Below, in pieces: positions 38,023-48,744 of a DNA stretch of 64,000 nucleotides. Source of the stretch: Trematomus loennbergii (Eukaryota > Chordata > Actinopteri > Perciformes > Nototheniidae); NCBI GenBank assembly GCA_012861695.1, contig JAAOOA010000010.1, positions 312,501 to 376,500 on the forward strand, given 5' to 3'. A program made the translations under genes and the position numbers. Under the pieces are notes generated by a model, which saw nothing but the letters and a program-made list of their open reading frames with translations, did no database searches and was not told the origin of the DNA. The number at the start of each line of letters is the position of its first letter. Position 1 is the first letter of the stretch.

Positions 38023-39440
38023 CAATTAAAGCTGCAAGCAGCGATAAACGGGCCTTCGCAAGTCAACGCACGTCGGGGTACTTCCAGGATCCCTGAAGAC
38101 GCAGCACTGAATCACCATGGTCACTAACCAATCCGTAACATTAACCCGATTAGTTCCATGCATGTGCGCAAATAAGCTACTTCTTGCCACCGCTTTCGTT
38201 TTGTGGCATTGTTGAACTGATTTCCTCGCTACATTTCCCTACATGGGAATCAGATTTTCCTGACCACAGTTACAGCAATTTCTGTGTTTTGGCAAAAGAC
38301 ACTTTTTACCGCTGCGCTACATTTTGATCCTCATGGTCTTCTGATGATACTGACCAAGTCGGGAGTCAATCAGATTAAAACTGTAAGAGCCTTTAGTTCA
38401 AATACGGGCCCTGACAATAACAGACCCACAACTTTCACTATGGAACTTCCCACACCTCTTAAGGCTTATCTGACCAAATTTCAGAGAGATCGGAATAATC
38501 TGTGAGGAGGAAAACTTTAACTCCAAAAGTTGTTACTTTCCTGTTTCCAGCAGGGGGCACTATGTAGATGAGTGACTATGATCATGCAGATATCTTCAGG
38601 CCCGGAGTCTGATCATCCATGAGAGATTTGGACATTTTAGGAGTACATACGGTCGGGTTACAGCAACTTCCTGTGTCTTGGCGTGAGATTTTCTTTTCAC
38701 TGCCGCGTCGAGAGTGTGGATTTGATTATCCAGGTCTTCTGATGGTACTGGCCACATTTTGAGTCGATCCGATTAAAACTGTAGGAGGAGTTAGGGAAAC
38801 TCCCTATTTTTGGACACAAATAACTCAGGATGCTTCGTGCCATTGAACAAACTTCCGCATGATGGAAATGGGATGTCAGCCTAAAGGAAAAGGGTATGGA
38901 TATAGTGGAATTAACTAGTACTGGGGGAGAGAACCAGACGGCAGGCAGCACCTTCCTATTTTTGAACCCAAATAACACTTCGTGCCATTGGACAAACTTC
39001 CGCACGATGGCTGACTTTTTTAAGGCAGGAAAAGTGTTTCAAACGTGGGTACATAAGTGGTCTAAGTCGGCGGAACTGTTTTAATTCAGGAGGTTTTAAG
39101 TGTCGGTTCACTTGTCTCACACACCCAGGGTGATTTAAAATTGCCAAAAGATGGCCGACTTTCTGTTGGGTTGCCTCCTACTGACTGCATCGCATCATGC
39201 TACATATGTCTACAAAATGTCAGACTTGTAGGTGAAAGCACAACGCAACGCTGTTTGTTAGCATTTTGTAGGGGCGCTATAGAGCCATTTTGATTGCGCC
39301 AATTATGAAAACCCCAAAATATCAAATTTTTCACCAGACCTGTCAAGTGTGCATAAAATCTCCATCTTTTGAGAATGCTTAAGCCCTCAAAAAGGAAATT
39401 CATTTGGGAGAAAAAAATTAATTGCAAAAAGAATCAATAG
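38023..39440. mobile_element. Unclassified dispersed repeat starting AATTAAAGCTGCAAGCAGCG
   Basis: The start contains the palindrome GCTGCAAGCAGC, followed by sequence of a type common in fish genomes. It is built of diverged internal duplications: a 38226-38400 block recurs at 38640-38790 (shared GGTCTTCTGATG and GATTAAAACTGTA), and a 38795-38880 block recurs at 38945-39020 (shared CGTGCCATTG, ACAAACTTCCGCA). No coding sequence. The right end is not found. Confidence 0.55.
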
Positions 39441-39483
39441 GAAAACAATAGTATTTGCTCCGATTCTGTCGAGCTCAGTCCCT

Positions 39484-39532
39484 TATATAATATATATATA
39501 ATATATATATATAATATATATATATTATATAT
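39484..39532. repeat. AT-rich palindromic repeat
   Basis: TATATAATATATA-type repeats that can fold on themselves, immediately left of a hAT insertion. Confidence 0.85.
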
Positions 39533-40448
39533 CACTAGCTCAGTGATTCTCAAATGGGGGTACGCGGCCTAAAGATGACATTTGAAAACTCCACTCTCAC
39601 GCAGTTTTGGGTGTGTGTGAAAAAGGAGCATCCTGAGCTGGGAAAAACAGCTTTGGAGCAGCTACTGCCCTTTGGATCCACATATTTGTGTGAGGCCTCC
39701 TTCTCTGCAATGACTCTGATCAAAACAAAGCAGAGAAACAGACTGGGCCTGGAAAAGAGTCTGATCACTGCTGTGTCCTCTCTGCCACCAAGGATGACCA
39801 AGATCCTCAGTGAAGGACAAGCACACGTTTCACACTAATTGAGTGCTAAAGTGCTCTTATTATTACTTGTTAGTGTTATTGCAATTTATAATTTATTTAT
39901 TATTACAATTGTTTTGTTTTTTTGCCAATGTTTTGACACTAAATTGTATTTTCTATTTTCAAATGCAGTTTAATGCACCTAAAACTCATTAATAGTGTCA
40001 TTGCAGTGTTATTACGTAGTTTTTATTGTAATTGCACATTTTTGTTACAATGTTTTGTTTTGTTTTTAACCCTTTCATGCATTGTGACTGCTTATTTAAT
40101 GCTGTTTTCTTGTTTATGCATGGGGTTTTGGATGGTAGCACATCAGGCAGCACATTTTATTATAATATTTGTTTATTGTATTTTATAGTTTTTGCATAAT
40201 ATAACATTTTGTTCATTGGTTCATTAAACATATAATTATTACTTAAACATCTGTCGTTATGTTCTTTGTTTGTTGTAATTCATGGATGAAGGAGTTCATA
40301 AATCACACACTGATGGAACATCACTATATTGTAATTTTATGGGCTTTTTCTATCAAAAATGTTCGGGGTCGGTCAGGGGGTACTTGGCTGAGAAAATGTT
40401 TCAAAGGGGTACATTACTGAAAAAAGTTTGAGAAGCACTGCACTAGCT
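39533..40448 (+). mobile_element. hAT element, internally deleted, TSD CACTAGCT
   Basis: The element spans 39541-40440 with ends CAGTGATTCTCAAA and TTTGAGAAGCACTG. The 8-bp TSD CACTAGCT is exact at 39533-39540 and 40441-40448. Only about 40 bp separate the left end from the C-terminal coding fragment, so the 5' part and most of the transposase gene are deleted. Confidence 0.95.
39572..39838 (+). pseudogene. ZBED5-like hAT transposase, C-terminal fragment
   Basis: The fragment contains FWVCVKKEHPELGKTALEQL followed by LPFGSTYLCEASFSAM, KTKQRNRL and a stop at 39836-39838. The W..V..E.P.L and STYLCE.SFS patterns are those of the hAT dimerisation region in ZBED5/FAM200-type transposases, of which roughly the last 85 residues remain. 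BED finger and catalytic core are absent. The reading frame is open, so the deletion may be fairly recent. Confidence 0.85.
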
Positions 40449-40683
40449 TGAAGCTACCAGGCTAAATAAGGCTAACAAGCCGGCTAACCTGCGGTCATGT
40501 TGCTCCCAATGAGGAAACTGTCACAACTTTTTAAAATAATGATTACTGTTATTGAGAAAATTCTACACAAACTGAATATTTTTTTTCACATTTAAAAAAA
40601 TATATAATTGAAGTACATTTCCACACAATTTAACATGACTTAAGTTACAATTGTTTTTTTTGTGGAAATCTGTGAAAAGATAA

Positions 40684-41778
40684 TCTGCCACCAGTGTTGG
40701 GCAAGTTACTTCCAAATGTAATACATTACATATGACTTATTACTGTCTTTGTTAAGTAATAAGTTACATTACAATATTACTGTCTCTGAAATGTAATGAG
40801 TTACACTACTTTTATATTACTTTTGAGTTACTTTCACCAAAATAACCGCAAAAGAATGGCTAGGTATTTTAAATGCTAAAATGTAGTTTAGTGCAGCAAC
40901 TGTGTAGGCCCTTAAGGCTGCTAACAACTTTTATTACAAGGCTTAGTTGAAAACTCGATTCTGATTGGTCAGTTCAAAACATGTGACACGTTGTTAATAC
41001 AGTAGTACAGACCGCTGTCAGGGACTATAAAGACCGTTGCTAAGGAGGATCAAGAAAGAGAAAGGAAAAGAGGTTAAAAGACGGAGCGCTGGACATCAGA
41101 TAAATGAACAGAAGAAGGCAGAGAGGAAGTAAACACTAACAGGAACACGGTATGGGCTCTGCAGTGTTTAAGGACTTGTTAGTGCATCAGAAACTGTGAA
41201 CAGAGTTGGACAGTGCTGCCGTAAAATTGTTGTTGTCGCAGTTCAACAACAGTTTTTTCTTAGCGGAAGAAATTCGATAATTTTAAGTCAATAAAATAAT
41301 TTCAATTAATATTGGGAGTCGATTCCGTAGTTTGTGTGCTAGTGCTAGTGGAGCTCGCTCATGAACCGGGGGGGTGCTAGTGGAGCACGCTCATGAACGG
41401 GGGGCGGGGGGGTGCTAGTGGGCAAGCTCATGAACTGTTCGCCGGAGCCTCGCAGCGGAGTTACTGCGGAGCGCAAAGCAGACCCTTCACGCGATAGCAG
41501 AGCGAACAGGTACAGGAAGGGTAGTCAATCGATCGCAGATGGCGTCGTGCTCGTGGACGGATAAAAAAGATTAAACCTAAATGGGTCGCGAAATATACCT
41601 GGGCGGCCCACCCAAGTAAAGTCTATGTGTGGGATACCCTGATTAAAATGTGTTGTAACATGCGTTGTAACGGGTATTATATTACCCAAATTTCATTGGT
41701 AATGCGTTACATTGCTGCGTTACAGCAAACAGTAATACATTACTTTTGTAACGCGTTACACCCAACACTGTCTGCCAC
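40684..41778. mobile_element. hAT non-autonomous element, TSD TCTGCCAC
   Basis: The element runs 40692-41770 with ends CAGTGTTGGG and CCCAACACTG. The 8-bp TSD TCTGCCAC is exact on both sides. Subterminal repeats of GTAATACATTAC/GTTACATT form occur at both ends. Inside, 41337-41437 holds about three diverged tandem units containing GTGCTAGTGG and GCTCATGAAC. Confidence 0.95.
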
Positions 41779-42111
41779 TCTTCTACCATATATGTGTACA
41801 CCCTACTACACCATCCATGGTTATTGAGATAATCTTGTATTTGCTTGTATACTGACCATTTTTAAACGGTATTGTCTTTGGCTCTGCCCATGTTTTGCCC
41901 ACCAGCGACTACATGTCATCATCAATGACATCAGCTCGTTTTCCCCTATACACAGTCATATATACGTCATATCGGATGGTGGACCCACGGCCCTATCAGA
42001 AACGTTGCTATCAGAATCAATGCCCGACGTGTTTTGGACGTAATACGGTCTTTGTTTACATTAGCAGAATCGCTAACACTCAGAGCTAAACTGTACTGGA
42101 GAGAGCATGTG
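41779..42111. other. Unique sequence
   Basis: Nothing recognised. Confidence 0.45.
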
Positions 42112-42987
42112 TAAGGCCTAGGCTCCACGGGGACGAAAACGGGTTGAACCCGCATATTTCTCATGCGTATAGCCCTTTAAGCTAGACGACGCCGTAACGG
42201 AAACGTAGAAACAGACCCCGCAAACGACAACGGGTCCAAAGGTGGATAGATCTGGGAACGGAGCGCTCTGGGGGGTCCAACGGGGCCGTGGAGTCGCCTA
42301 TACGGTCATTCGTTTCAAAGCCCCGCCTCTCCCCGCCTCTCCCCACCTCTCCCCACTCTCCGCGTACCCCGCATCATTGCTGATGTGTTTCGTTAACAAC
42401 AACAATAGCTATTTTAATTACCTCTCAAACTACCTAAACTAGTTATAAATATGTTTATTTTTACTGTCGAGTCATCATTACAGGATCAGCTGCTGCATGA
42501 GACAGACACTGACGCTGTCAGAAGAGAGGAAAAAGAGACAGGCTCTGTGTATTTTATTATCATATATCATTATATCGTCGTTATTCATTTGTTTTAAAGC
42601 TCAATAAATAACAAAGAAGACCTTTGACCGGCACTTTTATAATTTTGTCCGGAAGATTTAAACTTTAACACACGTTGACCGGCGAAAAACTCTGCCCGGT
42701 TCCCTCGGCCCCCACCACGGAGAATAACAGAAGTGCAGCCATGACAACCATTCTTCTTCGCTGCTTTTGTGGAGGAAGTTGCTGCTTTTGTGGAGGAAGT
42801 TACAGCGCCACGTACAGGCTCGGCATATGTACTGCAGCTTTTCCAGCGGTTGGATGTAAACGGAGCCGTCTCGTGGAGCTTGACACAATCCGGTGTATAT
42901 TGCGTGTGAGCGGAAGCTTTTTTGCGGTTGCGTTTGCGTTACTCCGATGCGTTTTGCCGTATGCGTTCCCATGGAGCTGGGGCCTAA
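42112..42987. mobile_element. Harbinger-like element, TAA target duplication
   Basis: The element spans 42115-42984 with inverted ends GGCCTAGGCTCCACGGGGAC and GTTCCCATGGAGCTGGGGCC, flanked by TAA. Its interior from about 42480 to 42850 is homologous to the middle of the TTAA-type element at 57695-58658 (for example GACCTTTGACCGGCACTTTT, and TACAGCGCCACGTACAGGCT), although the ends are unrelated. Confidence 0.8.
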
Positions 42988-44504
42988 GAAGCAGGATATA
43001 AAAAGGTACTCACCTTGTGGTTAACCCGCAAGAGAAAAAGCATGTGAGCTCAAAATTGTTTCAGAAAAATCCTTGATTTTGAACATGATTTGGCGTTTCA
43101 TCACCACAGCATTTAGACAGTATCTGCGGGTCCCACATGAGCAGGCATAAGCCCAGTCCCCTCTTTTTATTTTTTTTCAAATATTTGAATTCTAGTAATG
43201 ACAAGTCAGGCTTCTACACAGTGGATCCTGATTGATTGGCCAATGACTTGGTTTCCAATCCAACACATTCTCACTCCCAACTTGGCCTATGTTGACGTTA
43301 TGTCAGTGTCCCTGTCGTCACTTTCCAACGCAAGGGGGGGCCCTTTAGCGTCGAGTTTCAACTACCAGGGAGTCCCATTGACTTGCATAGAGCTCCCTGA
43401 ACGTTGGTAATAGACGAGTTGGGATCGCGGAGAAATGCTCTCCGCAGATCCATTCTACAGCGTTTATCAACCTTTTTCTAACTCAATATCAAGCCACACT
43501 TATTGTGTTTACTTCTTTATTTTAATTGAATAATGTCGGACTTTTGTTGCCGTCAGTTAGGGGGAGAGTAGGGGCTCAGAAAACTGAAATCTGTATTGTT
43601 TCATCGTTTTTTCCTTCTAATTTTGTATTCTTTTCTAAACCACACACTGTTATTTACTCAACAATAACAGTAAAGTTCATTTTAATATTATGTTTGATAA
43701 TATTATTTTTATTAACTATACCACTGGGTCATGTTAAGACCATATTTTCTGTCGGTTTGGTGTTACAAATATAAAAACAATATATGTGTGGATAACAAAA
43801 TACAGCTGTATAAACTAAACTGGAAACAGCAGTATATTTTATTGTGTTAACTGTAAACCTGAATGCTTTAACCGCCTAGTGGTTAAAGCACGTTATTGAA
43901 TTTTTTGTTGATACGTTATATTTGATGAAAACATAAAAATATTAAGAGTACATACTTTCATAGGGGAAAGTAGAAGGTCAATGATAGAAATATAGAATAG
44001 AAAATATCAAGAAGATACGTTAGTGATCTCTACAATAAAACAGTTTAGTGCAGGATGCATAAAGATATTAATAGGAGGATGTGCAAAACAGACAAACTAA
44101 TAAGGCTTTATTTATCTACAGATAAATATTAAGCCTGACAAAGTACTTAACGTCTAATATATTGCATAATTTGTTTTGGGACTTGACAATCAACTTTCCT
44201 GCAATGTTAACTATGTTGAATCACTTATTTTAACAATAACAATATTAATCAATATTATACATATGTATTTTTTTTAAGATGTATGTAGATAGAATAAGAA
44301 AGGTCACACATATCGATAGATGTCTTGTAATGCACTGTTGAGGAACCTGCGACCCAAGTTTTTCATCTCCGACCTTGTCAGGTATTGAACATTCAATAAA
44401 TAAAGAACACAGAATTATTAAATATAAAACACAGAATTTGTGTGATTATACTAAATGATTTACAAATAAACACCACTGCATATTTACAACTGTTACACAT
44501 GCTG

Positions 44505-44557
44505 CTGTAACGAACACATTTCCAACTTGGGATCAATAAAGTATATCTTATCTTAAG
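44505..44557 (+). mobile_element. LINE 3' tail (GATCAATAAAGTAT, CTTAT repeats)
   Basis: AACTTGGGATCAATAAAGTA followed by TCTTA repeats is the standard 3' end of a teleost non-LTR element. The same fragment sits in element B at 50338-50403, so it entered the shared core before the two elements separated. Confidence 0.7.
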
Positions 44558-45415
44558 ATGATCGATGGTGCCATATTTACAATATTTGCCTCTGAACCTT
44601 GACAAGTGCATGTTTCAAGGCTTTTCAATTAGGGTCACAGACATAAGACCAGCTTTAAATAAAGCTCTTCTGACCTTAGCTGTCAGTGGGTATATTAATG
44701 CTGCCCATTATGGACACAAGCTATTTTCACCCATTTATTAATTATATGTTTAAATTTGAGTGTTTCCTATCCCCTAAACCTCCAGGGATGTACACAGTTT
44801 AACCTGTTGAACCCATCCCTGTTTTTCAGGTCTCAGGCTCGAAAATGACATTTCCAGAACAAATGACCATAACTACACTTCTAAAAGGGGAAAATGAATA
44901 ATTGTTTTTCTCAAAGTACTGATAAACCTGTGAGTTGGATGTAGAAAAGTCAGAATCAATATAGATGTTTTTTATTTTAAAGAAAATTCAGATTGAACAA
45001 TTAAATTATAGTGTCCGTCCAAAAATTCTTTTTTACTTATAGTGAAAACTACCCTTGGATGATGGTAAGGTAGACTAAAAGCTTTAGGAATCCAAAGTAC
45101 AACATCTAATAAGTACCCTGTATCAAGATTGATGGAAAACAAGTGGCATTTGACCTTTTTAGAGAGGTTTAGCAAAACAAACTCCACCTCTGAGGTGATT
45201 TGGGTGGAAATGGGCGTTTTTGCCGTTTCTCTGGAACCCATTGGTCGATTTTGGTGATTGACATCTCTTTTTAACCGTTAAAGCCAATAGAATCGAAGGG
45301 GAATTTCCACATACACACCAACGTTACCAAAAAACAGTGGGGGCTTCGCGCATGCAGTTTTTTTTTGCCAGAGCGAACCTATCTCACGCTCTGACATCTG
45401 AAAACGGAAAACTAG

Positions 45416-47169
45416 GTTTATTATGGAGCTATTTCAGGGTCATAAGTTTTGATCATTCAAAAAATACAATTTATTTGAAAGTTCAAGTTTTTATCCTGAA
45501 CTTTGAAAATAGAATGATGTATTCAAAATAAAAATAAGATTTTTTTCAGGTTGAATATTATTTGATTAAGTTTCAGCAATTTTATACATATTTTGATATT
45601 TGAATCCTTATTTTTTTCAGTTGCAGATTTTTCGTTTTCAGATTCAAAACAATTATTTTTTCAGTTTCAAATCTTGTTTCACATTGCTTTTCACCTTCAG
45701 ATCGTTTTTCACTTTCAGATCTTTTTTTTCGCTTTCAGATCTTTTTTTCACTTTCAAACTTTTGGCCTTACCAAAGAGTAGTTTGGCATCCTGAGTGACA
45801 GGCCTCCCTCTGTCATGTTGCCTTCATGGATGTTAGGTAGCGCGAGAAATATAACTCAACACTTCTATACACAATACTCCCGTGATTGGTGGTAAACAAA
45901 ACTGATACCAGCGTCAAAGTTCCGTTAAGCGAGCTGTTGAGCATCGTAGTTGGCAACAATCAAGGTATAAGCGCAATAAACTGGGCTGAAATTACGTATC
46001 CGCAACGAGCCAGCAGGTTGTTCTGGTGGACCTGACGCACATCCCCCGCTGTCTCATGGAGAGATACCGCAGGTCCTTCCTTCCTGCAGCGGTCAGACTA
46101 TACAACCAGCACAGCCCCTAGTAGACCCTGCACAAAACAACACAGACTATAACACCTCTTGTTGATATATACCAACTATGTGCAATATTTGCAATATGTG
46201 CAATATATATATGCCGTTAAAAACTGTGCAATATATACCTGGCTGCTAAATCCGCAGAACTGTTACAGGGTGTGTATTATGTAAAATGTGTAACTTTAAA
46301 AAAATATATAATTTCTTTTTTTAATCTTTAATACTTTTTTTATGCATGCTTTAGGTAACATTAAGCTGTCTTTGGCTCTTGTCTGCTGTAACAATGTAAA
46401 TGTATCCCCTGGGACTAATAAAGGTATTCTGATTCTGATCGCAAAAACCAAGCCAATACTATCATTTCAGTTCATGGAGCTACGTGGAAGTGGGGAAGGA
46501 GGAGCTTGATTGTGGATACGTAATTTCACATTCTAGCACAGTTTATTACGCTTATACCTTGATTGTTGCCAACTACGATGCTCAACAGCTCGCTTAACGG
46601 AACTTTGATGCTGGTATCAGTTTTGTTTACCACCAATCACGGGAGTATTGTGTATAGAAAGTGTTGAGTTATATTTCTCGCGCTAACTAACATCCATGAA
46701 GGCAACATGACATAGGGAGGCCTGCCACTCAGGATGCCAAACTACTCTTTGGTAAGCCCCGCCCCCCAAGCAACATCAGGGCCAAAAGTTTGAAAGCGAA
46801 AAAAAAAAAGATCTGAAAGCGAAAAAAAAGATCTGAAAGTGAAAACGATCTGAAGGTGAAAAGCAATGTGAAACCTGAAAAAATAAGATTTGAAACTGAA
46901 AAAAAAATGTTTTGAATCTGAAAACGTAAAATCTGCAACTGAAAAAAAGAAGGATTGAAATATCAAAATATGTATACAAGTGAAATATGAAAATAAATAT
47001 TTTATTATCAAAATAATATTCAACCTGAAAAATGATTTCAAATACTTATTTTTGGTTTGAATACATCATTGCAATTTTCAAAGTTCAGGATAAATACTTG
47101 AACTTTCAAATAAATTGTAGTTTTTTGAATGATCAAAACTTATGACCCTGAAATAGCTCCATAGTTTAT
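45416..47169. mobile_element. Foldback element, about 580-650-bp arms, TSD GTTTAT
   Basis: The element spans 45422-47163, starting TATGGAGCTATTTCAGGGTC and ending with the complement. TSD GTTTAT is exact at 45416-45421 and 47164-47169. The empty site survives at 7110-7115 in the other TTAA element. Arms (45422-46003 and 46508-47163) include a degenerate tandem of CTTTCAGATC units (45690-45760 and mirror 46795-46860). The centre holds a LINE fragment. No transposase. Confidence 0.88.
46017..46440 (+). mobile_element. LINE 3' fragment in the centre of the foldback
   Basis: It encodes the last residues of a LINE ORF2 (CLMERYRRSFLPAAVRLYNQ, stop at 46119-46121), then about 300 bp of 3' untranslated sequence ending CTAATAAAGGTATTCTGATTCTGAT, where the repeated ATTCTG is the typical tail. 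It is 5'-truncated, leaving no RT domain. The clade is not determined. Confidence 0.75.
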
Positions 47170-48266
47170 TGCTTATGGATTATCAGTAATCATTTCAAAG
47201 TGACACAGACACATTGGATTAACCTATGGATTAACCTTCAGCAGCGTTTTAACGTTTGAATGCCATTGAAGACAACTTTTGATCAGACAACGACAAAGGT
47301 AAGCCACATATGTTACATGGATATAAAACATTCATAGTTTATTAAATATTAAGATGCCCTCAGACGCTGTTTCCTGCAGATGATGCGTTTTTCCGCCCGG
47401 GGCGGGGGGTGGGGGTCAACAGGTTAATACTGGCAACTTTTTATTATGAGAAATACGAAAACGTCTTTTAAAACTACAATTCCCAGTAGAGACGTGCCAT
47501 AGAACATGTTGCGAAACACACAATAGCCAACATGTGTAGTTCTGGGACGGGGTGGGGAGGGGGGTGGTGAACCCATTCAAATCCAGTTTTGGATAGTCTG
47601 CCGTGGTTTCATCCCATTTCAAAGTGCTGTTTGACGCTCGGCGTAACCCTCGGCGCACTGCCACTCAAACATCCAATCATAGAGCTTGAGGACTAATCAC
47701 GGGGTTTGAGCAAAGCGGAGAGAATACTTACTTCCGGTGTAAAATTCTCGAAAGCAACTACTATGAGCTGCTCCGACTGTCGGACCTGACGGACTCCAAA
47801 TGTCCGACATTATACAATCAAACAAATAAATAAACACAAGGATAATTGTGTCTTATTGTTGAGTAAATAATAGTGTGTGGTTTCGAAAAGAATACAAAAT
47901 TAGAAGGAAAAAACGATGAAACAATACAGATTTCAGTTTTCTGAGCCCCTACTCTCCCCCTAACTGACGGCAACAAAAGTTCGACATTATACAATTAAAA
48001 TAAAGAAGTAAACACAATAAGTGTGGCTTGATATTGAGTTAGAAAAAGTTGATAAACGCTGTGTGAATGGATCTGCGGAGAGCATTTCTCCGCGATCCCA
48101 ACTCGTCTATTACCAACGTTCAGGGAGCTCTATGCAAGTCAATGGGACTCCCTGATAGTTGAAACTCGACGCTAAAGGGCCCCCCCTTGCGTTGGAAAGT
48201 GACGACAGGGACACTGACATAACGTCAACATAGGCCAAGTTGGGAGTGAGAATGTGTTGTCCAATC

Positions 48267-48744
48267 AGGTTTCTTTTGGGTATTCTTTTTTAAATGCTGA
48301 ACCATGAATAATGAATCACTCTGCCAAACACCTCTGAGGCAGACTGAAATCTGTTTAAGGGACGGTTGCAGTGGTTGGTTGAATAACGCCTAAATTCACA
48401 ATGACAATGAGGTTGAGCCATCTTATTTAAGTCATGGTTGAATTCACTTTTGATTGCTGGATGAAAATACAATATAATGTGACCTATTATTTTTCACCAT
48501 CATGAAAAGATGTGTAGTTGTATACAACGAAGCCATACATTTCCAGGAGAACATATGAGGAGCTACACTCAAATTGTGTTCATGTGGTTTAAGAAAGCTG
48601 CTGTGGATCAAGTTTTTGTACAGACCATTAAACAACTGCTTTAAATAAATGGTATTGTCTGTGCATCTTCTCCGAAAGCACAGGATAAGCTTTCTTTTTT
48701 CTTTGTTCCCGCATATCTTCCATCCAACAAGTCCTCCAACTCAT
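48267..48744. other. Unique spacer between elements A and B
   Basis: Nothing recognised. Confidence 0.45.

Larger units (their letters stand above)
44799..47427. mobile_element. TTAA-type element inserted in element A, carrying a foldback
   Basis: TTAA at 44799-44802 and 47424-47427 flank ends CCTGTTGAACCC and GGGGGTCAACAGG. The sister locus in element B (about 50670) reads straight through ACAGTTTAATACTGGCAACTT with a single TTAA, a paralogous empty site. It is homologous to 6561-7725 in the opposite orientation. An extra 1.74-kb palindrome (45422-47163) sits within it. The 89-codon minus frame at 44972-45241 parallels the one at 7281-7550. Confidence 0.9.
43254..48266. mobile_element. Element A: large palindromic element, about 400-bp arms, 7-bp TSD
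   Basis: The element runs 43261-48259, beginning CAACACATTCTCACTCCCAA and ending with its complement. TSD TCCAATC is exact at 43254-43260 and 48260-48266. The inverted arms are about 43261-43667 and 47851-48259. The core contains a LINE 3' tail (44505) and is interrupted by a 2.6-kb TTAA element (44799-47427). Without that insert the core matches the core of element B (49880-50945). No transposase found. The superfamily is unresolved: long arms with a 7-bp TSD do not settle between P, MuDR-like or hAT-like origin. Confidence 0.82.

Noticed and set aside
43870..43910. tRNA-like stretch CCTAGTGGTTAAAGCACG
   Set aside because: Resembles an A box only; no B box at proper distance and no cloverleaf.
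47416..47664. Paired minus frames here and at 50718-50906 sharing a short conserved stretch
   Set aside because: The two lie in the homologous cores of elements A and B and differ by indels that shift frame, so the similarity is DNA-level only.
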